NCBI GenBank assembly: GCA_002699145.1
Contig: PABK01000032.1
Coordinates: 1-64,000, forward strand
Origin: Halioglobus sp.
GTDB lineage: Bacteria > Pseudomonadota > Gammaproteobacteria > Pseudomonadales > Halieaceae
Direction: 5' to 3'
DNA length: 64,000 bases
Numbering within the stretch: the stretch's first letter is position 1; each line of letters starts with the position of its first letter. The translations under genes were made by a program, and so were the position numbers. Positions 38,092 to 46,769 of this stretch are shown piece by piece. The notes below the pieces were generated by a model that was not told the origin of the DNA, did not search any database, and was given only the letters and a program-made list of their open reading frames with translations.

Positions 38092-41000
38092 ATGCGCGGC
38101 ACACGTTGGCTGGTGCTCGTTCTCGTACTCGCGCTGCTGTGCCTGCCGCTGGCGCTGCCGTACACCGCCGCCGGCACACGGCTGGCGCTGGCCGTGGCGC
38201 AGCGCGTGAGCGGACTGCAGATCGATTACCGCGGCGGCACCCTCGCCGGTGCGCTGCAACTGGCATCACTGCGCCTGGACTGGGACGCGGGCGCCATCGT
38301 CCTGCGTGACGTGCAGGTGGCGATGGACGCGAGCTGCCTGTGGGACAGGGCCATCTGCGTGCGCCACCTGGCGATTGCGCGCACGGACATCCTGCTCGAA
38401 CCCGACTCGCAAGCTGCGCCGGCGGCGAGCACACAGGCGGGGCCACTGCGCCTGCCCTGGGCCCTGCACGCACCCGACATCGAGCTGGGCGCTGTGCAGG
38501 TGCGTTGGCGCGGCGGTCGCTGGAGCCAGGGGGCGGCGCGTGTGGCCCTGAGCGCGCAGGACGCGCAGCTGCGCGTGGCCAGTGCGCAGGTCGCCGCGGC
38601 GCTGCTGGAGATAGATGCATCGCAGCCGGCAACCGACCCCGGGCGCCTCTCCCTGCCGGCGCTGGACCTGCCCATGGACCTGCGCGTCGAATCCCTGTCC
38701 GTGGCGCCTGCGGTCCTGGTGCTGGGCGACAACCGTCACACCCTGGCGTCGCTGCAGTTGTCCGGGCGCTGGTCCGGCGACCGCCTGACACTGCGCGGAC
38801 TGTCTCTCGACGCGGGCAGCCAGGGCCAGCTCGCCCTGACACAGGGGCAGTTGCGTTTCGCCGGGGAGTGGCCGCTGAGCGCCGCGCTGGCCCTGCAGTC
38901 GCGCGAGCTGCTCACGCAGCCGCTGTTGCGCGATCGCCGCTTACAACTCGAAGTGGACGGTGACCTGGGCGACCTCACCATTGCCCTGCACGCCCCGGGA
39001 GCCCCCTCGGCACGCGGACGCGCACAGGTCGACGCGCTGGCGCCGGACCTTCCCTTCGAAGCCGAACTGGAAGTGGACGCCCTGCAGGACCTGAATCTGC
39101 CACGGCCCGAAGGGTTGCCCGGGGGCCTGGCGGTCACCGCCCTGCAGCCGCCCCTGCAGGTAGCTGCGCGCGGCACGCTCGACAGTCAGCATATCCAACT
39201 CGAAGGCAGTGCCCAGACCGTCGGCTACGGGACAGTGGCGTTCGCACTGGGCGTGCGTCACAGCCAGGACCGTTTTCTTATCGAGTCGCTGGACCTGCGC
39301 GACCGCGATGGCGGCAACCAGCTCAGCGCCTCGGGGGAACTGAGCCTGCAACCGGCGCTGCGCTGGTCCCTGCGCGGCAGCAGCCAGGGCCTGGCGCTCG
39401 CGCCGCTATCGCCGCAGTTGCGCGGCACGCTCGCCGGGGGTTTCAACAGCCGCGGCCGGGTGGAGGAAGATAGCTGGCAGGCCGAATTCAGCGAGGTCGA
39501 ATTGCGCGGGAACATCAACGCGCAGCCGGCGACCGTCAGCGGCGCCATCAGACTGGGTGACGGCGCGGTGCTGCCCGGTACGGACCTGCGCGCCAACGTT
39601 AACGAGGCGCGCCTGTGGTTGCGTGCCGACGCTGCGCAACGCGGTGCGGCACAGCTGGACCTGGAGATCGACGACCTGGCGCGCTGGCAGGCGGATACGG
39701 CTGGGCGCCTGCTGGTTCATGCGCAAATTTCTGCATCAGGCGACGCCTACCAGGTGCGGGGCGTGCTCGAGGACGCCCGCCACGACCAGTTGTCGCTGGC
39801 GCGGGCAACTGTCGAGGCCAGCTACCGCCGCGACCAGGGGCAGGACTTCGATGCCAGCGTGGCGGCCAGCGGCCTGCGCCTGGGTGCGACCGCGCTGGAC
39901 AGCGTGGACCTGGCGGCGAGCGGCGATGCGCAACGACAACGACTGCAACTGCGCGTCAGCGGCGACCTGACGGGCGAGCTGGACCTGAACGGCAGTGGTG
40001 ATCGCCAGGACTGGCGCGCCGAGCTGCGCAGCTCGACGCTGCGCCTGCAACTACCGGCGGGCACCGAACTACAGGGCGACCTGCACGGCAACGTGGCGGG
40101 TCGCTGGCCACGGGGTGGCGCGCCGCGCGGCAGCCTGGCGCTGGCCACCGACGGCGTACTGCTCAGCCGCGTGCTCGCCGACGGCCAGCGCAGCGAGACG
40201 CAATGGGAGCGGGTGGAACTGGAGGCCAGCACCGGGGACGCAGCCAGCCGCCTGGCGGCGGCGCTGTACCGGGGCAGCCAGGCAGAGTTGCGCCTGCAAC
40301 TGGGGCTGGAGGGCGCCGCGCCGCGCCAACTGGACGGGCGCCTGTCCCTTCAGGACATGCAACTGGCGCCGCTGCTACCGCTGCTGCCGATGCTTGAATC
40401 CCTGTCAGGTGCGCTGCACGGCGAACTGCAACTGTCGGGCACACTGGATGAACCGCGGGCAGTGGGAGCCGTGACCCTGCGCGATGGCGAACTCTTGCTG
40501 ACCGGCAACCCGACACCGCTACAGGCCCTGCAACTGGACATCGAAGCGACCGACGGCGGCGCCGCGCTGCGCGGCAGCGGGCTACTCGGTGGCGGCGCAC
40601 TCAACCTGCGCGGCAATTTCACCGCGGCGCCGCTATCACTGGCGCTGCAGGTGCAGGGCCGCGAACACCATGTCTTCTACCCGCCATCGACGCAGTTGCT
40701 GCTGTCCGAGGCACTGCAGATCAGCCTGCGCGGTTATGACCTGGATGTACGCGGTGACGTGACCGTGCACGAAGGCGAGTTGCAGTTCGAGCAATTGCCC
40801 GAGGGCGGTGTGGACCTGTCGCCGGACGTGGTGCGCATCGATATCGAAGCGGAAACCCTGGAACAGAACATCCCGCTGGCCATCAGCATGGACCTGGGCG
40901 TGCATATCGAGGACGGTTTCGCCATTACCGGCAAACTGGTGGACTCCACCCTGTCCGGCGACCTGCGCCTGCGGCGGGCCCCGCGCCAGCCGCTACAGCT

Positions 41001-41589
41001 GTTCGGCAGCCTGCAGACGGCCGGCGGCAACCTGCGCGCCTTCGAGCGCGTGCTGGCGGTGAAACGCGGCGTGGTCAGTTTCAACGGCAACCCGAACAAC
41101 CCGCTGGTGGACCTGCGCGCGGAGCGCATCATCAGCGCAGAGAACATCGTCGCCGGGGTGCACGTGCACGGTGCGCTGGAGGAAAACCTCACCCTGGATG
41201 TGTATTCGGACCCGGTGATGTCGCCGGGGGACGCCATGTCCTACCTGATCTGGGGGCGCAGCGTGCAGACCGGCAACACCGGCGACGGCACGGTGGTCGC
41301 CCTGTCGCTGGCCGGCAGCGTGGTCAATCGCTCAAGCCTGGTGGAGAGCATCAACCGCGTGCCGGGAATCAGCGACGTCAGTTTCGGCGCGGAGGGCAGC
41401 GAGGACGACGCCGCGGCCACGGTCAGCGGCTACATCGGCCAGCGCATTTACCTCTCCTACGGGTTCGGTATCTACGAACCCGTCAACATTCTCACGGCGC
41501 GCCTGTTCCTGCAGTCGCGCCTGTGGCTGGAGGTGGTGAGCCGGCTGGAGAATTCCGCGGACCTGTACTACTCATTCGACATCGACTGA
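38092..41589 (+). CDS. tamB: TamB-like translocation and assembly module protein
   Basis: 1165 aa, N-terminal TM, repetitive beta-helical middle, conserved C-terminus (GNLRAFERVLAVKRGVVSFNGNPNNPLVDLRAER... SYLIWGRS... RLFLQSRLWLEVVSRLENSADLYYSFDID). Confidence 0.92.
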   Translation: MRGTRWLVLVLVLALLCLPLALPYTAAGTRLALAVAQRVSGLQIDYRGGTLAGALQLASLRLDWDAGAIVLRDVQVAMDASCLWDRAICVRHLAIARTDILLEPDSQAAPAASTQAGPLRLPWALHAPDIELGAVQVRWRGGRWSQGAARVALSAQDAQLRVASAQVAAALLEIDASQPATDPGRLSLPALDLPMDLRVESLSVAPAVLVLGDNRHTLASLQLSGRWSGDRLTLRGLSLDAGSQGQLALTQGQLRFAGEWPLSAALALQSRELLTQPLLRDRRLQLEVDGDLGDLTIALHAPGAPSARGRAQVDALAPDLPFEAELEVDALQDLNLPRPEGLPGGLAVTALQPPLQVAARGTLDSQHIQLEGSAQTVGYGTVAFALGVRHSQDRFLIESLDLRDRDGGNQLSASGELSLQPALRWSLRGSSQGLALAPLSPQLRGTLAGGFNSRGRVEEDSWQAEFSEVELRGNINAQPATVSGAIRLGDGAVLPGTDLRANVNEARLWLRADAAQRGAAQLDLEIDDLARWQADTAGRLLVHAQISASGDAYQVRGVLEDARHDQLSLARATVEASYRRDQGQDFDASVAASGLRLGATALDSVDLAASGDAQRQRLQLRVSGDLTGELDLNGSGDRQDWRAELRSSTLRLQLPAGTELQGDLHGNVAGRWPRGGAPRGSLALATDGVLLSRVLADGQRSETQWERVELEASTGDAASRLAAALYRGSQAELRLQLGLEGAAPRQLDGRLSLQDMQLAPLLPLLPMLESLSGALHGELQLSGTLDEPRAVGAVTLRDGELLLTGNPTPLQALQLDIEATDGGAALRGSGLLGGGALNLRGNFTAAPLSLALQVQGREHHVFYPPSTQLLLSEALQISLRGYDLDVRGDVTVHEGELQFEQLPEGGVDLSPDVVRIDIEAETLEQNIPLAISMDLGVHIEDGFAITGKLVDSTLSGDLRLRRAPRQPLQLFGSLQTAGGNLRAFERVLAVKRGVVSFNGNPNNPLVDLRAERIISAENIVAGVHVHGALEENLTLDVYSDPVMSPGDAMSYLIWGRSVQTGNTGDGTVVALSLAGSVVNRSSLVESINRVPGISDVSFGAEGSEDDAAATVSGYIGQRIYLSYGFGIYEPVNILTARLFLQSRLWLEVVSRLENSADLYYSFDID

Positions 41590-42369
41590 GCCGCCGCCGG
41601 GCGGTGACAGCCCCGCCCTGTCCAGGTGTTCGCGCATGGCGGCCAGCACGACTTCCGGCGGCGAGCGGCGCTGGTAATTCTGCGCCATGTCCACCCACAG
41701 CACCCTGCCGCGGCGATCGACCAGCAGGGAGGTGGGCACCGGCAAGGCCTCGGCGTCATCGCCAGGGGGGCCGGATTGTACGGTCTGGTTCCGCAGGCCA
41801 AACGCATCGGTGATCACCAGATCCGGGTCGGACAACATGCGCGCCTGCAGACCGTGCTGGTCGCGCCCGGCACGGATCTCCTCCGGGTGATCGGTGCTGA
41901 TGGTCACGACCTGCACGCCGCGCAGATCGAACTCGGCCCGAAGCTCCTCCCATCGCCGTAACTCGGCGACACAGTAAGGTCACCAGTGGGCGCGGAAAAA
42001 CTTGATCAGTACGAGGTGGCCGTTGAGGGAACGCGAGTCGAACAGTTCGCCCTGGCTGTCAAGGGCGGTGAAGCGGGGAATCGTGTCGCCCACTCTGATC
42101 GCGTCGGCGGTCGCCTCCTGCGGGCTGATGGCGATGGTCGCGGGCAACAGGCCGCCGATCGCGATGGCCAGCACCGCGGCCGCGCCACCGAGCCAGCCGG
42201 CGCCGCGCACCAGGGCCGCCACGCCCAGCGCCGCGGCGCCCAGGAACAGCAGCACGAACAGGGTACGGTTTTCCGGGATGGCCACCTGGCCTATGCGGTA
42301 ATTCCACAGCGCCGCGCCGCCCACGGCCAGGGCGAGTGCGGCGAATGCGAGAACTTTTCCACGCTGCAT
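41572..42369 (-). CDS. Probable selenoprotein: membrane-anchored thioredoxin-fold/peroxiredoxin-like protein with UGA-encoded Sec (HW-U-PYC)
   Basis: Two ORFs collinear in one frame, split by TGA at 41982-41980: MQRGKVLAFAALALAVGGAALW...LNGHLVLIKFFRAHW-[UGA]-PYCVAELRRWEELRAEFDLRGVQVVTISTDHPEEI...LLVDRRGRVLWVDMAQNYQRR. UGA sits where the first Cys of a redox CxxC is expected. Confidence 0.82.
41950..41972 (-). promoter_or_regulatory. Bacterial SECIS-like hairpin downstream of the UGA
   Basis: On the coding strand: UGA-ccttactgtg-[tcgcc]-gagttac-[ggcga]. Perfect 5-bp stem extendable by G.U pairs; 7-nt loop starting with G and containing GU. Confidence 0.65.
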
Positions 42370-42506
42370 AGCGCGTCTCCGGGTAGACAGCGGGTCTAAT
42401 CCTGCCCCTGAGTATAGTGACGATACCGAACGCCCGCCAGGGGGCCTGCAGGCGGATGAGACCAGTCTCGCATACCCATCAATTTCGAGCAGTGAGTGCC
42501 ACGGCA

Positions 42507-43553
42507 CTAGGCCGTGGCGAACCTGCCCCGTGTCCTGTTGGCGATGGCCACCAGCGACAGCATGACCGGCACCTCGACCAGCACCCCGACCACCGTGGCC
42601 AGCGCCGCGCCGGAGTGCAGGCCGAACAGGCTGATGGCGACAGCGACCGCCAGCTCGAAAAAGTTGGAGGTGCCGATCAGCGCCGCGGGGGCGGCGGTAT
42701 CGAAGGGCACCCGCCACAGATAGCCCCAGGCATAGGCAATCAGGAAGATACCGTAGCTCTGGATGACCAGCGGCACCGCGATCAGCGCAATGATCAGCGG
42801 TTTATCGACGATCGTCTGCGCCTGCAGCCCGAACAACAGGGCCACGGTGGCCAGCAGGCCCATCACGGACAGCGGCTTCACCCTGGCGATGAAAGCGGCG
42901 ATGCGCTCCCCGTCACCGGCGCGCGCGAGCATGCGGCGCGTGGCGTAGCCCGCCGCCAGCGGTGTCACGACATAGAGCACGACGGACAGCAGCAGCGTTT
43001 CCCAGGGCACGACGATATTCGTCACCCCCAGCAGGAAAGCCGCCAGGGGCGCGAAGGCGAACACCATGATGATATCGTTGATCGACACCTGCACCAGGGT
43101 GTAACCGGCGTCCCCGCGTACCAGCTGGCTCCAGACGAAGACCATCGCGGTGCAGGGCGCCACGCCGAGCAGGATCATCCCGGCGATGTACTCCTTCGCG
43201 CTCTCCGGCTCCACCAGGTCTGCGAACAGGTAGTCGAAAAACAGGATGCCCAGCGCCGCCATGCTGAAGGGCTTGATTAGCCAGTTGACCACGAGCGTCA
43301 GGCACAGGCCCTTGGGTCGCCGGCCCACGTCCCTGATCGAGGCGAAATCGACATTGACCATCATCGGGTAGATCATCAGCCAGATGAACACGGCGATGAC
43401 CAGGTTTACATTGGCGTGCTCGAACCGGGCGATCGCCGCGAACAGCCCGGGAAACACCAGGCCCAGGCCGACGCCGCCGCCGATGCACAGTGCTACCCAC
43501 AGGGAGAGGTAGCGTTCGAAGAAGCCCAGGGGGGACGCGCTGGATGCGCTCAC
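42507..43553 (-). CDS. acr3: Arsenite efflux transporter, Acr3 family
   Basis: [108 protein letters not shown] start at 43553 preferred. Confidence 0.95.
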   Translation of the reverse strand: MSASSASPLGFFERYLSLWVALCIGGGVGLGLVFPGLFAAIARFEHANVNLVIAVFIWLMIYPMMVNVDFASIRDVGRRPKGLCLTLVVNWLIKPFSMAALGILFFDYLFADLVEPESAKEYIAGMILLGVAPCTAMVFVWSQLVRGDAGYTLVQVSINDIIMVFAFAPLAAFLLGVTNIVVPWETLLLSVVLYVVTPLAAGYATRRMLARAGDGERIAAFIARVKPLSVMGLLATVALLFGLQAQTIVDKPLIIALIAVPLVIQSYGIFLIAYAWGYLWRVPFDTAAPAALIGTSNFFELAVAVAISLFGLHSGAALATVVGVLVEVPVMLSLVAIANRTRGRFATA

Positions 43554-43566
43554 GGCGAGGCCCGCC

Positions 43567-44052
43567 TCAGCCACAGCACGCCCCACTGCCGGCAGCCGGC
43601 TCGTCCGCAGTCTCGCGCGCCTGGGGCGGCGCACAGCACGCCGCACCGGTTTCCGTCGCGGTCCCGTCCTCTGGCGCACTGCCGAAGAACTGCGCCTCCT
43701 CCATGGTACGGTACGCCTCCCAGGCAATGCCGGCCGGGTCCTGCACCCAGGTCTTGTCGGAGCGTGCGTAGCAGCACACGGTCTCGCCCTCGTCGAACAG
43801 CGACAGGTCGGCGTCCTGCAGGCGCTGGCGCAACTCGCCCAGTTCCCCCTCTTCCTCGACCTGGATACCCAGGTGCTCCAGGCCGGTGCTGCCGGCGCGC
43901 GTGGAAATGGCGAAGTTGACGCAGGGTTCGTCGAGCATCCACTTCGCGTAATCGCTACGGATTTTCACCGGCTGTGCGCCAAACAGTGCGCTGTAGAACG
44001 TGACGGCCTGGTCGAGGTGCTCCACACCGACGTGGATATGCATGCGTTTCAT
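43567..44052 (-). CDS. arsI: ArsI/CadI-like VOC-family C-As lyase-type protein
   Basis: [50 protein letters not shown]; vicinal Cys [20 protein letters not shown]; Cys-rich tail with two more CC pairs. Confidence 0.85.
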   Translation of the reverse strand: MKRMHIHVGVEHLDQAVTFYSALFGAQPVKIRSDYAKWMLDEPCVNFAISTRAGSTGLEHLGIQVEEEGELGELRQRLQDADLSLFDEGETVCCYARSDKTWVQDPAGIAWEAYRTMEEAQFFGSAPEDGTATETGAACCAPPQARETADEPAAGSGACCG

Positions 44053-44069
44053 CGTGTCTCTCCTGGTTG

Positions 44070-44435
44070 TCAGTTGGCTGCGGTATCGCAGCAGTTGGCC
44101 AGCTCGATAATGGAACAGCCCTTGTGCCTGTCTTCGTGAATCGTGGCGAACTCCCCGCTGCAACAGTCCTTGACCATGAAACTGATCAGGCCCTGCACCA
44201 CCTCGTAGTTGGCGCTGTAGATGATCGAGCGCCCCGCCCGGCGCGAGGTCACGATACCCGCGTTGGACAGGTGGTTGAGGTGAAAGGACAGCGAGTTGTG
44301 CGGGATGCCCAGGTGATCGCTGAGCGCGCCGGCGGGCATGCCCTGCCGGCCGGCCTCCACCAGCAGGCGGAAGGCGCGCAGGCGGGTCTCCTGGGACAGG
44401 GCGTCGAACAGGGTGGTCGCGGTCTTGATATCCAT
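44070..44435 (-). CDS. arsR: ArsR-family transcriptional repressor
   Basis: FDALSQETRLRAFRLLVEAGRQGMPAGALSDHLGIPHNSLSFHLNHLSNAGIVTSRRAGRSIIY; C-terminal Cys residues. Confidence 0.93.
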   Translation of the reverse strand: MDIKTATTLFDALSQETRLRAFRLLVEAGRQGMPAGALSDHLGIPHNSLSFHLNHLSNAGIVTSRRAGRSIIYSANYEVVQGLISFMVKDCCSGEFATIHEDRHKGCSIIELANCCDTAAN

Positions 44436-44457
44436 ATGTCCAGACTAATCGACATAT
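44434..44457. promoter_or_regulatory. Candidate ArsR operator: inverted repeat atatgtc-N10-gacatat overlapping the arsR start
   Basis: Exact 7-bp arms read directly at the arsR start codon. Confidence 0.65.
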
Positions 44458-44625
44458 TGGCGGGCGTCAAGACGTGAATGGTGAATGGTGCATGGGTTCG
44501 TAGCAGTTGGGCCAAGCCATCCGGGCAACAACGGCTCGCCGTCCGATGGTACGTAGGTAAAAAAATGGGCGCGTGGCCAACGACCCGGCGCCCTGCATGG
44601 ACAATTCAGATCACAGAATGCGCAA

Positions 44626-45297
44626 CTATTGTGCCGGTTTCACCGCGGCAAGCTGCGCGTTCAGCAGGTCTGCCCAGCGCCGCAGGAGGCGGTCCACATC
44701 GGCCCTGTTGGTCACGCTGTTGGTCACGTGGACGAGATCGTCCCCGACGACCTCGGGGTCGATGACACGGGCGATGATGTCCTGGGTCTTGCCGTCATAC
44801 AATTCCAGGTACAAGGTCATCTGGCCTGCGTCCGCCGCGAAGGTGCGGGTGATACCCGGCTCCATCAGGTCCGGCGCCGTCACATCGAGATTGATGATCG
44901 CCGGGCGCAGGATCAGCACCCCACTGCCGGCAGTCGTCACCACCTCGTGCCCGCCCTTCTCGGACAGTTCTTTGGTGAAGACCTTCCTGAACTCGGCGGC
45001 CAGCTCCTGGCGAATACGCTGCATGTCCTTGTCGCTGACCCGATCGGCCAGGCCCACGGCGTCGCGATTGTGATCGCGCTGCCAGTTTTTGCGAAACGCC
45101 ACGTAGGTGTCTAGCAGCGCGATCTTGTTGTATTCCTTGAGGTCAGCGCCGGGCTTCATGTACACGGCGCGTACCTTGGTGCCCTTGAGCAGGTGCAGGC
45201 CGTCGTGACTGACCTGCGGCAGTTGCTCATCGGCCTGCGCCGCGCCCTGCAGGACGAGCAACGCGCACGCTACCATGGCTGTGATGATGGCTCTCAT
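44626..45297 (-). CDS. DUF3313-like exported protein
   Basis: Signal peptide; KVRAVYMKPGADLKEYNKIALLDTYVAFRKNWQRDHN; DKDMQRIRQELAAEFRKVFTKELSEKGGHEVV. Confidence 0.7.
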   Translation of the reverse strand: MRAIITAMVACALLVLQGAAQADEQLPQVSHDGLHLLKGTKVRAVYMKPGADLKEYNKIALLDTYVAFRKNWQRDHNRDAVGLADRVSDKDMQRIRQELAAEFRKVFTKELSEKGGHEVVTTAGSGVLILRPAIINLDVTAPDLMEPGITRTFAADAGQMTLYLELYDGKTQDIIARVIDPEVVGDDLVHVTNSVTNRADVDRLLRRWADLLNAQLAAVKPAQ

Positions 45298-45444
45298 CGG
45301 ATTGTTCTCCTTATCGACAAAATAACGGAATCGGGCAGGCCCGGCTCGCGCTGCGGCCGCATGCCGGACGCTTGCCAGCCCAAGTGTATACCACTATTCT
45401 GCGGGCGTATTACCCCGCTGCGCCAGGCACAGGGAAGAATAACC

Positions 45445-46488
45445 ATGTCACAGCGCTCGCCGCTACACAGGGCATCCTCTCTCGCCCAGGTCGGGGCGTA
45501 CCTCGTATCTCGCGATATCGCCCCGGGACAGCTGTTACGCGACATGAACATCCCGGCGGAGACCCTGCTCGGCTCCAACATCTGGCTGCCCCGCAACTCG
45601 GTGCTAGAGCTCACCTGGGCGATCAATCGCCGCGCCGGAGACGAGTTGCTGGGCTTTCACCTTGGCGACCTGTTTGAACTGGAGAACTACGGCGAGTGGA
45701 CCCGGCGTTTGCTGCGCTGCGCCACGCTGGGCAAGGCACTGCACCATCTCTGCCTGACCCTGCACGAACAGGAAACCGGCACGCGCCTGAGCCTGCGCCG
45801 CCAGGGGGACAGCGTCAGTATACGCTCTGAAATGCTGGGAAAGATGACGGCCGACCCGCGCCACCAACACGACGCTCACCTGTACGTGCTGCTAAAGCTC
45901 CTGCGCTGTGCAGCACAACCGCTGGCGCTGACCCTGCGCCTGCCCCGGCATTACAGGCGAGTAGCCGAGGTGGAAGAACTGCTGGAGCTGCGTGTCGAAA
46001 GCGGCTGTGACCACGCGGAACTGGTGTTCGATGCCGCCGCACTCGAACTGCCGATGACAGATACACCGCCGCAACCACAGCACAGAGCCAGCCGCGCGGA
46101 ACTCACCTGTCAGCAGGTCTATCGCGAAATTGTCCGTACGTCGGGCCTGTCACGGCCGACGACGGCCAGTATCGCCGACGAACTGGCCCTCAGCGTGAGG
46201 ACCATGCAGCGACGCCTGTCCAGCTGGGGTTTCTCCTTCGAGGAAATACTCGACAGCTACAGAAAACGGCGCGCCATGGAACTGCTGCTGCACACACAGG
46301 CTTCGGTGACGGAGATCGCCTACGGCCTGGGCTATTCGGACGCGGCGCACCTGACGCGGGCCTTCCGCCGCTGGTATGGGATGCCCCCGCGCGCGGCGCG
46401 TGAGCGGGCGAGCCAGGGAGGGGCCGCGCTCGCAAACGAGACCGCCGCGCCGCCCCTGGTACCCGGCTTCATCGCGGCACCTGCCTGA
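45445..46488 (+). CDS. AraC-family transcriptional regulator
   Basis: Arabinose-binding-like N-terminus; C-terminal HTH (PTTASIADELALSVRTMQRRLSSWGFSFEEILDSYRKRRAMELLLHTQASVTEIAYGLGYSDAAHLTRAFRRWYGMPPRAAR). ATG at 45445 preferred. Confidence 0.92.
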   Translation: MSQRSPLHRASSLAQVGAYLVSRDIAPGQLLRDMNIPAETLLGSNIWLPRNSVLELTWAINRRAGDELLGFHLGDLFELENYGEWTRRLLRCATLGKALHHLCLTLHEQETGTRLSLRRQGDSVSIRSEMLGKMTADPRHQHDAHLYVLLKLLRCAAQPLALTLRLPRHYRRVAEVEELLELRVESGCDHAELVFDAAALELPMTDTPPQPQHRASRAELTCQQVYREIVRTSGLSRPTTASIADELALSVRTMQRRLSSWGFSFEEILDSYRKRRAMELLLHTQASVTEIAYGLGYSDAAHLTRAFRRWYGMPPRAARERASQGGAALANETAAPPLVPGFIAAPA

Positions 46489-46769
46489 GCCGGCCCGCTC
46501 GCCCGATGTCCGGGAGATCCCCGTGGCGTGTACGGCGGCGGATCACCCGACTGTGACAGCCTCCCGGCGACGAATCTTGCCCCTGCGCGCCGTTTCTCGC
46601 CCCGACGGCAAAAACTGGCATGAAATGGCAAGCGCGAACAACCCGGGTACGCAACACTGCTACGCGCCCTGCCGCCTTGCCCGGCCACGCGCGCGGTGGA
46701 TTGGTGTCATCCGGCAGGCGGGATTGCCGAGCCGGTAGCGAGCGGGAGCTCCCGCCCCAGCCGCAGGCC

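Noticed and set aside
41572-42369. Ordinary frameshift or nonsense pseudogene explanation for the split thioredoxin-like gene
   Set aside because: No frameshift is needed, the stop is UGA exactly at the redox Cys, and a SECIS-like hairpin follows; selenoprotein is the better explanation, although genome-level Sec genes must be checked.
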